41,485 nt of DNA from an uncultured Candidatus Saccharibacteria bacterium (GCA_938036625.1 CALHQH010000022.1:1-41485), one strand, 5' to 3'. Counted from the stretch's first letter, positions 1 through 7,359 are shown. The notes: generated by a model from the sequence alone, not told the origin. A program made the numbers and translations.

Positions 1-323
1 TTATCAAGATTCTTGGTGAGATGACCAGAGAGCCCGACTTACCCAAGCGCATTGTTTCCCAGTTCATCTATGGTCCAGAGCAGTTTGGCGAGCAATTTAA
101 TGCCTGGGAATACAATGCTTTTGGTGGTGAATCGCACTTGCTTCGTCAGAGCGTCATATTCCGCACGCGTAATCGCAGCAAAAAAGTACCGAATCTGTAT
201 TATGTGGGTGCGGGGACATTGCCTGGGATTGGTTTACCAATGTGCCTGATTAGTGCGCAGCTGACCTTCAAGCGTATCACAGGAAATCGCCGCCGTGGAC
301 CGCTCACAAAGGAGGATATATGA
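1..323 (+). CDS. crtI: Phytoene desaturase (CrtI family), C-terminal end only
   Basis: The gene enters from the left edge; the first whole codon in frame is at position 3 and about 106 residues remain. CrtI is an FAD-dependent membrane-associated desaturase that converts phytoene to lycopene. The visible tail carries the family's C-terminal FAD-contact region, NLYYVGAGTLPGIGLP, followed by the closing helix. Its TGA stop overlaps the ATG of the next gene by 4 nt (ATGA), so the two are translationally coupled in one operon. The catalytic domain lies outside the window. The following genes (cyclase subunits and lycopene elongase) make CrtI much more likely than another amine-oxidase-fold protein. 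Confidence 0.85.
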   Translation, partial: IKILGEMTREPDLPKRIVSQFIYGPEQFGEQFNAWEYNAFGGESHLLRQSVIFRTRNRSKKVPNLYYVGAGTLPGIGLPMCLISAQLTFKRITGNRRRGPLTKEDI

Positions 324-634
324 ATTGGCTGTATTTAGCGGGAATTATATTTAGTTTTGCGGGTATGGTAGTGCTAGACTGGCGGTATAGGCTAGCTTAT
401 TGGTATGATGTGCGCCGTGCGGTACTGACGGTGCTCATTATGACCGTTGTGTTCATTGTGTGGGATATGTGTGGTATCTCGCTCGGCATCTTTCTCAGCG
501 GGTATTCGCCATACATGTCGGGCGTGTACTTATTCCCAGAATTTCCGCTGGAAGAATTGTTCTTCTTGCTATTTTTGAGTTATTTTAGCCTGGTAGTTTA
601 CCGAGCGGGAGTGAAGCGATGGCGACATATCTAA
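320..634 (+). CDS. crtYe: Lycopene cyclase subunit, CrtYe/CrtYc type
   Basis: This 104-residue membrane protein has about three hydrophobic segments. It is one half of the heterodimeric lycopene cyclase found in Actinobacteria and archaea, unrelated to the flavoprotein CrtY/CrtL. Diagnostic residues are the early DWRYRLA segment and the C-terminal FPLEELFF motif, which matches the conserved PxEE signature. A strong Shine-Dalgarno sequence, AAGGAGG, lies at 309-315 inside the end of crtI. It overlaps crtI by 4 nt and the next subunit by 16 nt. Length is typical for a single subunit. Ring type (epsilon, gamma or beta) cannot be told from sequence inspection. Confidence 0.85.
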   Translation: MNWLYLAGIIFSFAGMVVLDWRYRLAYWYDVRRAVLTVLIMTVVFIVWDMCGISLGIFLSGYSPYMSGVYLFPEFPLEELFFLLFLSYFSLVVYRAGVKRWRHI

Positions 635-915
635 TGCTTAATCTAATCTTTCTGGCGGTGGTACTGGGTGTGCTGGCATGGCGGAAATTATTGACATTTG
701 GCCGCGCGGTGTGGGCGACGCTGGCAGTGTTGCTGGTGACGACGATTGTGTTTGACTCGCTATTGGTTCATCTTGGCATCGTCGGTTATTCTTTAGATAA
801 AATCTTGGGAATACGTGTTGGGTTGGCGCCAGTTGAAGATTTCTTTTACTCACTATTGGCTGGGTTAACCGTTCCTGCGGTTTGGAAGGGATTGGGTCGC
901 GATGAGAACGATTGA
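619..915 (+). CDS. crtYf: Lycopene cyclase subunit, CrtYf/CrtYd type
   Basis: This 98-residue, three-segment membrane protein is the second half of the heterodimeric carotenoid cyclase. Recognisable family features are the FDSLLVHLGIVGY segment (about residues 45-57) and the acidic APVEDFFY motif near residue 70, the counterpart of the PxEE motif in its partner. It starts inside the 3' end of crtYe (16-nt overlap) with GGGAG upstream of the ATG, and its stop overlaps the next start by 14 nt. The tight overlap of the two subunits suggests coupled, equal synthesis. Product assignment depends on the neighbouring elongase. Confidence 0.85.
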   Translation: MATYLMLNLIFLAVVLGVLAWRKLLTFGRAVWATLAVLLVTTIVFDSLLVHLGIVGYSLDKILGIRVGLAPVEDFFYSLLAGLTVPAVWKGLGRDEND

Positions 916-1762
916 GGTATTATTCATGACCTCGCGACCGCTGTCGTGGGTGAACACGGCTTATCCTTTTGCGGTGGGCTATTTGTTCATGGGACGAAGG
1001 ATTGATGCGCAGCTCATTCTTGGCACATTATTTTTTCTCATTCCGTACAATCTTTTGATGTATGGAATTAATGATGTGTGCGATTATGAATCAGACATGC
1101 GCAATCCTCGTAAGGGTGGTGTCGAAGGGGCGGTGACGCCGCGACAGTTCCATCCGTTAATCGTGCAGTCGGCGGTACTATCATGCCTTCCATTTGTGCT
1201 GACATTGATGCTCATAGGTAACTGGCAAAGTCGGTTGGTGCTCACAGCGGTGTTGTTTTTCGTAGTGGCTTATAGCGCCACAGGGCTGCGATTTAAGGAA
1301 GTGCCGCTGCTGGATTCGGTGACCTCGAGCCTGCATTTTGTCGGTCCGCTACTCTACGCATACTCGTTGGTTGGTGCGACGCAGGCGGGATGGCTAGCAG
1401 CTGTTGCGTTCTTTTGCTGGGGTATGGCTAGCCAGGCGTTCGGTGCAGTGCAAGATGTCGTTCCAGACCGGGGTGCAGAAATACGCTCTATCGCCACGGT
1501 ATTCGGTGCGCGGGGGACAGTCTGGCTAGCGATGCTGCTGTATGTGGCGGCTGTCGGATTGGTAGCGTGCCTGGGTGTGGCGGCATGGCCAGTGTCGGTT
1601 GCGGGCGGCTTGTACATGATCAACCTGCTGCCCTTTGTGCAAATTTGTGATGAACGTTCGGCGGAGGCGCGAACCGGCTGGCGACGATTCTTATGGCTAA
1701 ACTATTTTACTGGAGCGGTAGTGACAATGACTTTATTGAAGGTTGTGTGGGGCGTGTCGTGA
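902..1762 (+). CDS. crtEb: Lycopene elongase, UbiA-family prenyltransferase (CrtEb type)
   Basis: A polytopic membrane prenyltransferase of 286 residues. The first Asp-rich motif is NDVCDYESDMRNPRKGG (about residues 57-73) and the second is DVVPDRGAEIRSIATVFGAR (around residue 195), both close to my memory of corynebacterial CrtEb. CrtEb adds two C5 units to lycopene to give C50 carotenoids such as flavuxanthin, which CrtYe/CrtYf can then cyclise to decaprenoxanthin-like products. The N-terminal SRPLSWVNTAYPFAVGY segment is also typical of lycopene elongases rather than menaquinone or heme prenyltransferases. It is the last gene of the operon and a strong hairpin follows. Confidence 0.85.
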   Translation: MRTIEVLFMTSRPLSWVNTAYPFAVGYLFMGRRIDAQLILGTLFFLIPYNLLMYGINDVCDYESDMRNPRKGGVEGAVTPRQFHPLIVQSAVLSCLPFVLTLMLIGNWQSRLVLTAVLFFVVAYSATGLRFKEVPLLDSVTSSLHFVGPLLYAYSLVGATQAGWLAAVAFFCWGMASQAFGAVQDVVPDRGAEIRSIATVFGARGTVWLAMLLYVAAVGLVACLGVAAWPVSVAGGLYMINLLPFVQICDERSAEARTGWRRFLWLNYFTGAVVTMTLLKVVWGVS

Positions 1763-1816
1763 AGATGCGTGATCGATGTGCTCGGGACCATCGCGCACTC
1801 ACGAGCCCCACAACAC

Positions 1817-1850
1817 GAACAACGCCCACCCTGGTGGGTGAGCGTTGTTC
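1817..1850 (+). terminator. Hairpin terminator after the carotenoid operon
   Basis: A 9-bp perfect outer stem (GAACAACGC / GCGTTGTTC) continues, after one C/A mismatch, into a 5-bp inner stem (CACCC/GGGTG) with a TGGT loop. No long T run follows, so efficiency is uncertain, but it sits 54 nt after the crtEb stop. Confidence 0.6.
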
Positions 1851-1865
1851 ATCATCTGGAATCGC

Positions 1866-1889
1866 ATCCCAGCCTGTTTTGGCTGGGAT
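1866..1889. terminator. Perfect hairpin between the crt operon and tRNA-Leu
   Basis: ATCCCAGCC / GGCTGGGAT with a six-base TGTTTT loop. It lies 20 nt beyond the 3' end of the minus-strand tRNA-Leu and probably ends that transcript, perhaps also backing up the crt terminator. Confidence 0.5.
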
Positions 1890-1909
1890 AGATTTAGATA
1901 AGAGCTTGC

Positions 1910-1996
1910 TGGTACGGATGAGAGGACTTGAACCTCCACGCCCCGCAGGGCACTAGCACCTGAAGCTAGCGCGTCTACCAATTCCGCCACATCCGC
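1910..1996 (-). tRNA. tRNA-Leu (anticodon CAG), CCA encoded
   Basis: On the minus strand the sequence folds as a class II tRNA of 87 nt. It has a 7-bp acceptor (GCGGATG with CATCCGT), anticodon stem CTAGC/GCTAG with loop TTCAGGT (anticodon CAG), a long variable arm, T-loop TTCAAGT and an encoded CCA end. The first acceptor pair is G1 with U72, a wobble in place of the usual G-C. Confidence 0.93.
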
Positions 1997-2063
1997 AGAT
2001 ATACGCACCGCAGGCTCTTACCGTGTATTGTATACGAATTTCGACCTTGCGTAAAGAGTTTTG

Positions 2064-2072
2064 TGATACAAT
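2064..2072 (+). promoter_or_regulatory. Extended -10 promoter for the 2131 gene
   Basis: TG-A-TACAAT is an extended -10 box. No convincing -35 box is seen at 17 bp. Transcription would start near 2079, giving a leader of about 50 nt before the ATG at 2131, with AAGGAG at 2118-2123. Confidence 0.55.
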
Positions 2073-2130
2073 CAGGTAAATAAACTGTGGCGGGTCTGCC
2101 ACTATTTTAGATTATGTAAGGAGCAATGCT

Positions 2131-2493
2131 ATGACCTCTACCCATTCATCGTCCCAAAAGTTCGACAAACTAGAGTGGATACAACAAAAGATCAAAGAAA
2201 TCCGAGAGGAGTGCGGCACTGCCAACTCGGGCGAAACTGAAGATGAGCAGCGTGCTGAGGTGCGCCGACGGATGGTTGGTGCGCTAGGTTTAATTGCTAC
2301 ACGATCGGGCGAGGATCTTACGCCAGATACTGCAAGCCGCATACTGTACGGCCTGGCTATATCATCACGCACCGGACAGCCAACACAGGGTGAGCTTACC
2401 GAAGAGGGCATCCGCATCATTCGCAAGATCAGCGGGATGGCGCAGCAGCCTGCCGAAGAAAATGACGCTAATACCATAGGAATAGCAGCATAA
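2131..2493 (+). CDS. Hypothetical small soluble protein
   Basis: This 120-residue, charged, cysteine-poor protein is not recognised. There is no signal peptide or membrane segment. The N-terminal half is helical and Glu/Arg-rich (IQQKIKEIREEC, then EDEQRAEVRRRMVGALGLIA), and the tail is polar. The start is supported by AAGGAG eight bases upstream. The SpoU methyltransferase gene begins 9 nt after the stop, so the two are probably co-transcribed. No function should be assigned; a small regulatory or ribosome-associated role would be a guess. Confidence 0.7.
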   Translation: MTSTHSSSQKFDKLEWIQQKIKEIREECGTANSGETEDEQRAEVRRRMVGALGLIATRSGEDLTPDTASRILYGLAISSRTGQPTQGELTEEGIRIIRKISGMAQQPAEENDANTIGIAA

Positions 2494-2501
2494 TATAACT
2501 A

Positions 2502-3074
2502 ATGAGCACGATGAAGCGCACCCAACACTCTGCCCCTGCGGCAACCGACCGTCGCAATGTGGTAGACCGCTATAAAGGGCTGCCACACCAAGCCATCGTT
2601 GCCAATCTTGATGAGTATGGCTCGGCACTTCATATTGCAATTGATAATGTCGTGCGTGACTTCAATATGGGGACGATCGTCCGCAGCGCTAACGCCTTTG
2701 GGGTGCGGCATGTCCATATCATTGGCCGGCGGCAGTGGAATAAGCGTGGCGCAATGATGACGGACACGTATCTGCACGTGCACTATCACCAAACGGTTGA
2801 AGATTTCTTACAGACTATTACTGGTCGGTCGCTTATTGCGGTCGATAATGTTGCCGGTTCGCAGCCACTTCACTCGGTCGCGCTGCCGCGTAGTGCCGTG
2901 CTTTTGTTTGGGGCAGAGGGGCCTGGTATTCGCCCCGAGCTGCTCGAGCGAGCCACGTCCATTATCGCGATCGAGCAATTTGGCAGTACGCGTAGCCTCA
3001 ATGTCGGCGTAGCAGCAGGTATTGCGATGTATGCCTGGGTGCAGCAGCATCGGCTACGCTTGGGTCAGGAGTAA
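2502..3074 (+). CDS. SpoU/TrmH-family RNA 2'-O-methyltransferase
   Basis: This 190-residue SPOUT enzyme transfers methyl from SAM to a ribose 2'-OH in tRNA or rRNA. All three SpoU motifs are visible: motif 1 NMGTIVRSANAFGV (residues about 55-68), motif 2 LLFGAEGPGI (about 137-146), and motif 3 IEQFGSTRSLNVGVAAGIAM (about 160-179). There is no N-terminal substrate-binding domain of the RlmB kind, so this is a minimal TrmH/TrmL-like form. The ATG lies 9 nt after the previous stop. Its substrate cannot be read from the sequence. Confidence 0.88.
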   Translation: MSTMKRTQHSAPAATDRRNVVDRYKGLPHQAIVANLDEYGSALHIAIDNVVRDFNMGTIVRSANAFGVRHVHIIGRRQWNKRGAMMTDTYLHVHYHQTVEDFLQTITGRSLIAVDNVAGSQPLHSVALPRSAVLLFGAEGPGIRPELLERATSIIAIEQFGSTRSLNVGVAAGIAMYAWVQQHRLRLGQE

Positions 3075-3165
3075 GACGTTATCTCGTATCGTAATGGTGC
3101 GATTAGAGGTGAATCCAGCCAAGGGCTTGTTTTTCCATGCCGTTTATGCAAAAATAGCAGTAACT

Positions 3166-4509
3166 ATGACAAAACTTTCATCGGAATCATATCGGGGGGC
3201 GCGGGATTGGTATCCGGAAGATCTTCGCGTGCGCAAATACATCTTTCAAACCTGGCGTCACGTCGCCAAGAGCTACGGCTACGAAGAATATGATGCACCA
3301 CTGCTTGAGCCAGTTGAAGTGTATGCTGCCAAGAGTGGTGACGAGTTAGTGAATGACCAGACGTATCAGTTTATTGATCGTGGCGATCGACAGGTAGCGA
3401 TCCGTCCTGAAATGACACCGAGCGTAAGCCGGATGATTGCCAAGCACCGCCAAGAGATCGCCTATCCAGCGCGTTGGTTTAGTATTGCCCAGTTTATGCG
3501 CTACGAGCGGCCACAACGGGGGCGAGAGCGTGAATTTTGGCAGATGAATGTCGATATATTTGGTGTTGATAACATGCAGGCCGAGGCCGAGATTATCGCA
3601 CTTGGTAGCCGTATCATGAAGGCTTTTGGCGCAACGGACGACATGTACACTATTCGTATCAACAACCGCCAGTTGATCAACCTTATGATGGCGCAGTTTC
3701 TTGAGCTCGATGCTGTGCAGGCTCAGCTGATGATTCGGCTGTTTGATCGTAAGAACAAGATTCCACCGCAGGCTTTTCGCGACCAGGCGATTGAGATCTT
3801 TGGTGAGGCAGCAGCACCGGTTGGTTTGCAGCGGATTGCTCAGCTCTTGACGGCACGTACCATGGCCGATCTCCCCGAATCGATTCGCGATAGCGAGGCG
3901 GTGCGTGATGTGCAGCGGCTCTTTACCCTACTTGAGCGTAGTGGTGTGACGAATGCCATCTTCGATATCACGCTCATGCGTGGATTGGATTATTACACCG
4001 GTACAGTGTTTGAGTTCTTCGACACTCACCCAGACAATAATCGTTCGCTCTTTGGTGGTGGGCGCTATGATGGCTTAGTAGGGATGTTTGGTGCTGAGCC
4101 GATTAGTGCGGTCGGCTTCGCACCGGGCTTATCGATGATGCAGCTCTTTCTCGAGGCGCATCAGCTGCTACCAGAGTTTAGCTCCACAACCGATATCTAT
4201 ATGATCGTCCTTGGTGGGGCAATGCGCGGTGCGCTCGAGCTAGCGGATGACCTGCGCGATGAGGACGTCAATGTTGAAGTCGATTTCACTGGCCGCAAAC
4301 TAGACAAGCAGCTCAAGGCAGCGATCAAGAAACAGATCCCATATTTCCTCTTTGTTGGTGAGGATGAGCTGGAGAACGAGATTTACACCCTCAAGAACAT
4401 TGCGACGAGCGAGGAGCAAAAGCTCAGTCTGGAGCGCGTCGTCAGTGCCGTTAAGGATTATCGTCGTCAGCCATCACGCAGTGAAGATGATGACTTTGAT
4501 TTATCGTAG
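3166..4509 (+). CDS. hisS: Histidyl-tRNA synthetase
   Basis: Class II synthetase charging tRNA-His. The start at 3166 is chosen because the protein then begins MTKLSSESYRGARDWYPEDL, the usual HisRS N terminus; the open frame continues upstream but overlaps the methyltransferase gene. The product has 447 residues. Motif 2-like and histidine-binding segments are present: RPEMTPSVSRM, then RGLDYYTGTVFEFF and GGGRYDGLVGMFG (about residues 270-315). The anticodon-binding domain follows, with an acidic tail (SEDDDFDLS). No Shine-Dalgarno sequence is evident directly before the ATG. Confidence 0.93.
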   Translation: MTKLSSESYRGARDWYPEDLRVRKYIFQTWRHVAKSYGYEEYDAPLLEPVEVYAAKSGDELVNDQTYQFIDRGDRQVAIRPEMTPSVSRMIAKHRQEIAYPARWFSIAQFMRYERPQRGREREFWQMNVDIFGVDNMQAEAEIIALGSRIMKAFGATDDMYTIRINNRQLINLMMAQFLELDAVQAQLMIRLFDRKNKIPPQAFRDQAIEIFGEAAAPVGLQRIAQLLTARTMADLPESIRDSEAVRDVQRLFTLLERSGVTNAIFDITLMRGLDYYTGTVFEFFDTHPDNNRSLFGGGRYDGLVGMFGAEPISAVGFAPGLSMMQLFLEAHQLLPEFSSTTDIYMIVLGGAMRGALELADDLRDEDVNVEVDFTGRKLDKQLKAAIKKQIPYFLFVGEDELENEIYTLKNIATSEEQKLSLERVVSAVKDYRRQPSRSEDDDFDLS

Positions 4510-4624
4510 TATCACCATCTGCATTTCTATTACAGCTATAGCTCATCTCTGTTAGCTTCTTGTTTTGCTCGTCTTGCGGAGCATTATATGCACGCGTGTA
4601 TGCTTAGGTTTGTCGCATGTCTAT

Positions 4625-4653
4625 TTCACACCGTCAACGACATATGATACAAT
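4625..4653 (+). promoter_or_regulatory. tig promoter, leaderless spacing
   Basis: -35 TTCACA (4625-4630), 17-bp spacer, extended -10 TG-A-TACAAT (4645-4653). Only 8 nt separate the -10 from the ATG at 4662 and no Shine-Dalgarno exists, so the start codon should lie at or next to the mRNA 5' end. The preceding 115 nt (4510-4624) hold no gene; a palindrome CACGCGTG sits at 4591-4598. Confidence 0.75.
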
Positions 4654-4661
4654 AACCAACT

Positions 4662-5951
4662 ATGAAGACGACACTAGACCACCTATCAGACACCAAAGTA
4701 CGCGCCACGATTACCGTCGGTGCAGATGAACTGGAGGCAGCTCGCCAGGTTGCTTTGCGCAAGCTCGCCAAGACAACTAAAGTTGATGGCTTCCGCAAGG
4801 GTCATGCCCCGCTTGAGTTGGTTGCAAAGAATACCAATCCAGAACACCTCGCCGAGGAGACGCTAAACAACGCCCTGAGCAAAGCAGTTGCTGCAGCCTT
4901 CCTTGAGAGTGGCGTGCAAGTGCTCGAGCGTCCAGAGGTAGAGATTAAGAAGTTCGTGCCTGGCAGCGAGCTCGAATTCACGGCTGAGGCAGAGGTCATG
5001 CCCACGATTACTCTCGGTGACTATAAGAAACTCAAGCTCAAGCCAGCGAAGATAACCGTTGCGCCAGAAGAAGTAACGGAGATCCTTGACCGGATTCGCC
5101 ACAGCATGGCCGAGCGTACGGACACTGATGAAGCAGCTCAGGACGGCGATGAAGTGACAATTGACTTTGTCGGTAAGCGCGATGGTACGCCTTTTGCTGG
5201 TGGCACCGGGAAAGATTATCCACTTGTGCTCGGCAGTAAGTCATTCATTCCAGGCTTCGAAGAGGCATTGATTGGCCTCAAGGCTGGTGAAACGAAGGCG
5301 GTTGAACTCACCTTCCCGGAGGACTACCATGCGAGCGAGCTAGCTGGGCAAGCAGTTGTCTTTGATACGACCGTCAAGAAGGTTAAGAAAGTGACATTGC
5401 CTGAGCTGACTGATGAGTTTGCGGCGAAGGTTGGGCCATTTACTTCTATTGATGACCTCAAGAAAGATATCGAGAAGGAAATTACTGCGCAAAAGCAGCG
5501 TGAAGCAGATGACGAGCTGCGCGACGTAGCCGTCAAGCAGTTGGCCCATGCCAGTACGGTAGCCATTCCGGAGGTATTGCGAGCCGACCAGCTTCGCTCA
5601 ATTGAGCAAGACTTGGTGCAGAACCTCGCTCACCGCGGTCGCACCTTTGAGCAGTATCTTGCCGAGAAAGAATATAAGGACAAAGACGAGTGGATTGAGA
5701 AGGAGGCTAAGCCAGCGGCCGATGATCGCATCAAGGCGGGGCTTGTCCTGGCTGAGCTGAGCAAGGCTGAGAAGATCGAAGCCACAGCAGAGGAGCTACA
5801 AGAGCGCATCAGTGCCTTCAAGCAACAGTATGCCAATGATGCAACTATGGTGGCACGCTTTGATGAGCCAGAGGTACAGCACGAGATCGCTAATCGCCTC
5901 TTGACAGAGAAGACGATTGACTGGCTGGTGGCGCAGAATACCAAGAAATAA
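4662..5951 (+). CDS. tig: Trigger factor, ribosome-associated chaperone and prolyl isomerase
   Basis: 429 residues in the family's three-part layout. The ribosome-binding N domain has the signature around KVDGFRKGHAPLELV (the GFRxGxxP loop, residues about 40-54). An FKBP-type isomerase domain spans about residues 158-245 (DGDEVTIDFVGKRDG, IPGFEEALIGLKAGE). The rest is a helical C-terminal chaperone domain. It binds nascent chains at the ribosome exit. It is preceded by its own promoter and followed by clpP, the common tig-clpP pairing, but clpP has a separate heat-shock-type promoter. Confidence 0.95.
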   Translation: MKTTLDHLSDTKVRATITVGADELEAARQVALRKLAKTTKVDGFRKGHAPLELVAKNTNPEHLAEETLNNALSKAVAAAFLESGVQVLERPEVEIKKFVPGSELEFTAEAEVMPTITLGDYKKLKLKPAKITVAPEEVTEILDRIRHSMAERTDTDEAAQDGDEVTIDFVGKRDGTPFAGGTGKDYPLVLGSKSFIPGFEEALIGLKAGETKAVELTFPEDYHASELAGQAVVFDTTVKKVKKVTLPELTDEFAAKVGPFTSIDDLKKDIEKEITAQKQREADDELRDVAVKQLAHASTVAIPEVLRADQLRSIEQDLVQNLAHRGRTFEQYLAEKEYKDKDEWIEKEAKPAADDRIKAGLVLAELSKAEKIEATAEELQERISAFKQQYANDATMVARFDEPEVQHEIANRLLTEKTIDWLVAQNTKK

Positions 5952-5978
5952 CAAACAGTACGGCTCTTACAATAGAAA

Positions 5979-6005
5979 CTAGCATTCTACCTTGACGAGT
6001 GCTAG
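5979..6005 (+). promoter_or_regulatory. CIRCE-like HrcA operator upstream of clpP
   Basis: Left arm CTAGCATTC (5979-5987), exactly 9-nt spacer, right arm GAGTGCTAG (5997-6005). The CIRCE consensus is TTAGCACTC-N9-GAGTGCTAA, so 14 or 15 of 18 arm bases agree. AAA/TTT pairs extend the symmetry outward. The element covers the clpP -35 box (5992-5997), so a bound repressor would block RNA polymerase. HrcA repression of clpP is the inferred role. Confidence 0.72.
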
Positions 6006-6020
6006 TTTTCTCGTTACAAT
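5992..6020 (+). promoter_or_regulatory. clpP promoter, leaderless spacing
   Basis: -35 TTGACG (5992-5997), 17-bp spacer, -10 TACAAT (6015-6020). The ATG at 6027 is only 6 nt beyond the -10 box and no Shine-Dalgarno is present. The -35 box is inside the CIRCE-like operator. Confidence 0.82.
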
Positions 6021-6026
6021 GGCACT

Positions 6027-6635
6027 ATGATGAAACCGAATGATTACCTAGTGCCCAACGTCATCGTCCGGACGCGTGATGGTGAGCGTGGCTATGATAT
6101 ATACTCGCGCTTGCTCGAAGATCGCATTATCTTCCTTGGCGAGGAGGTGACTGAAATGACGGCCAATGTCGTTGTCGCGCAGCTCCTCCATCTTGCCAAT
6201 GAAAATCCAGACAAAGACATCCAACTCTATATCAATAGCCCTGGTGGCAGTGTGTATGACGGCCTCGCAATCTACGATACTATGCAATACATCGCGCCAG
6301 ATGTGCAGACGATTGGCATTGGTCTGCAGGCAAGCATGGGTGCCTTCTTGCTTAGTAGCGGTGCGAAGGGTAAACGCTTTGTCCTGCCTAATGCCCGCGT
6401 GATGATCCACCAGCCGAGCAGCGGTACGCGCGGCAAAGTGACAGACCAAGAAATTAGCTTACGCGAGAGTATCGCTCTTAAGGAGCGGCTGGCTACCATT
6501 ATGGCGGACAATACTGGCCAGAAACTCGATAAAATCAAGGCTGATATGGAGCGTGACTACTGGCTGAGTGCAGCAGATGCCGTAGCGTATGGCCTGGCTG
6601 ATGAGGTGATTGGCCAGCGCGCAAACGCAAAATAG
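6027..6635 (+). CDS. clpP: ATP-dependent Clp protease proteolytic subunit
   Basis: This 202-residue serine peptidase forms the tetradecameric barrel that degrades substrates fed by ClpX or ClpC. The catalytic triad is visible: Ser103 in LQASMGAFLL, His128 in MIHQP, and Asp177 in ERDYWLSA. The oxyanion segment INSPGGSVYDG is intact. Two ATGs stand in tandem (6027 and 6030); the first is used here because its distance from the -10 box matches other leaderless genes in the window. No clpX follows; the next gene is an unrelated membrane protein. Heat-shock control by HrcA is suggested by the CIRCE-like element. Confidence 0.95.
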   Translation: MMKPNDYLVPNVIVRTRDGERGYDIYSRLLEDRIIFLGEEVTEMTANVVVAQLLHLANENPDKDIQLYINSPGGSVYDGLAIYDTMQYIAPDVQTIGIGLQASMGAFLLSSGAKGKRFVLPNARVMIHQPSSGTRGKVTDQEISLRESIALKERLATIMADNTGQKLDKIKADMERDYWLSAADAVAYGLADEVIGQRANAK

Positions 6636-6658
6636 CACGAGTAGCTGCTTTGTGCTAT
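6632..6658 (+). promoter_or_regulatory. Second CIRCE-like inverted repeat at the clpP stop
   Basis: ATAGCAC (6632-6638) and GTGCTAT (6652-6658) are perfect inverted arms separated by 13 nt, the same spacing as the inner CIRCE core (TAGCAC-N13-GTGCTA). It overlaps the clpP stop codon and the -10 box TATAGT (6656-6661) of the next gene. The outer TC/GA bases of CIRCE are not kept, so a plain hairpin is the alternative. Confidence 0.45.
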
Positions 6659-6661
6659 AGT
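6656..6661 (+). promoter_or_regulatory. -10 box of the 6668 gene, leaderless spacing
   Basis: TATAGT ends 6 nt before the ATG at 6668. The -35 region is weak (TAGCAC at 6633-6638), which would suit a regulated promoter given the inverted repeat over it. Confidence 0.55.
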
Positions 6662-6667
6662 AAGGCT

Positions 6668-7267
6668 ATGACACAACATAGCGACCAATCGACAACCCAG
6701 TCTATAAACACTCCATCTCAAGCAAAAAAACCACGACGCTTCCGTCTACGGCGTATGACTGTCGTTATGTTGGTAACAATCGTATTGACTATTACCTGTA
6801 TGGCGGCGCTTGCCTTTTTCTATCAGGCCAAGCGAGACACTAAGGAGCTTATGCGCACCCAAACCGTTATGGGAGATGTATTAGCGCGTGCGGCTGACTA
6901 CTCATCAGGGAAGGCGATATCGTGGGATAATTATGCAATGGGTAGCGTGTCTGGTGTTATTGCCACGCAGGCTGAGCGTGAGCAACTACTCGCAAAGAAT
7001 CCATTTGTCAATTGTCCAGGCCAGTGCGATGGTTGGTTGTCGGTGGCTGACGCTAAACGCCGAGATCAGACAATTGACGAAGGGTTCTCGCTATCACCGT
7101 CAACAGAAGAGGGTGTGTTTCTACAGTATGTTCGTGAGGTGCTGCAAGATCCAAGCACAAAGTGTGCTCTTTGGAATCACGGACCAGTCCAAAAGTTGTG
7201 TATATCTCCCAAAACAGGGCGATATGTATACAATGTCAGCGGGCACGCTCGAGGCTTGTATGAGTGA
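6668..7267 (+). CDS. Hypothetical single-pass membrane protein
   Basis: 199 residues, not recognised. A basic cytoplasmic segment (KKPRRFRLRR, about residues 21-30) is followed by one transmembrane helix (about 32-52: MLVTIVLTITCMAALAFF) and an outside domain of about 145 residues. The outer domain has two cysteine pairs (NCPGQC and KCALWNHGPVQKLC) that could form disulfides. The start at 6668 is chosen from the promoter spacing; an upstream in-frame start would lie inside the -10 region. Its promoter overlaps the possible second CIRCE element, so it may belong to the same stress response as clpP. Confidence 0.7.
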   Translation: MTQHSDQSTTQSINTPSQAKKPRRFRLRRMTVVMLVTIVLTITCMAALAFFYQAKRDTKELMRTQTVMGDVLARAADYSSGKAISWDNYAMGSVSGVIATQAEREQLLAKNPFVNCPGQCDGWLSVADAKRRDQTIDEGFSLSPSTEEGVFLQYVREVLQDPSTKCALWNHGPVQKLCISPKTGRYVYNVSGHARGLYE

Positions 7268-7298
7268 GAATAATTATACGTAGCTCCTAGTATAGATT

Positions 7299-7312
7299 TT
7301 TGAAATTTCAAA
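7299..7312. promoter_or_regulatory. 14-bp perfect palindrome upstream of the rpoB promoter
   Basis: TTTGAAATTTCAAA, centred about 18 bp before the -35 box of the rpoBC promoter. The surrounding AT-rich tract (7290-7320) could act as an UP element; the exact symmetry could be a regulator site. Confidence 0.45.
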
Positions 7313-7323
7313 CAGAAAAATGC

Positions 7324-7353
7324 TTGACGCACTCGCAGCTCATTCGCTATAAT
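7324..7353 (+). promoter_or_regulatory. rpoBC promoter
   Basis: -35 TTGACG (7324-7329), 18-bp spacer, perfect -10 TATAAT (7348-7353). Transcription would start near 7360, giving a leader of about 170 nt before the rpoB ATG. This is the longest leader seen in the window. Confidence 0.85.
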
Positions 7354-7359
7354 GAGATG

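Noticed and set aside
3022..3165. N-terminal extension of HisRS to the upstream start
   Set aside because: It would overlap the SpoU gene by over 50 bp and adds residues unlike HisRS, while MTKLSS at 3166 is the family's usual beginning.
6668..7267. Lipoprotein call for the membrane protein after clpP
   Set aside because: The cysteine in its hydrophobic stretch is in the middle of the helix and is not preceded by a lipobox; a simple transmembrane anchor fits better.
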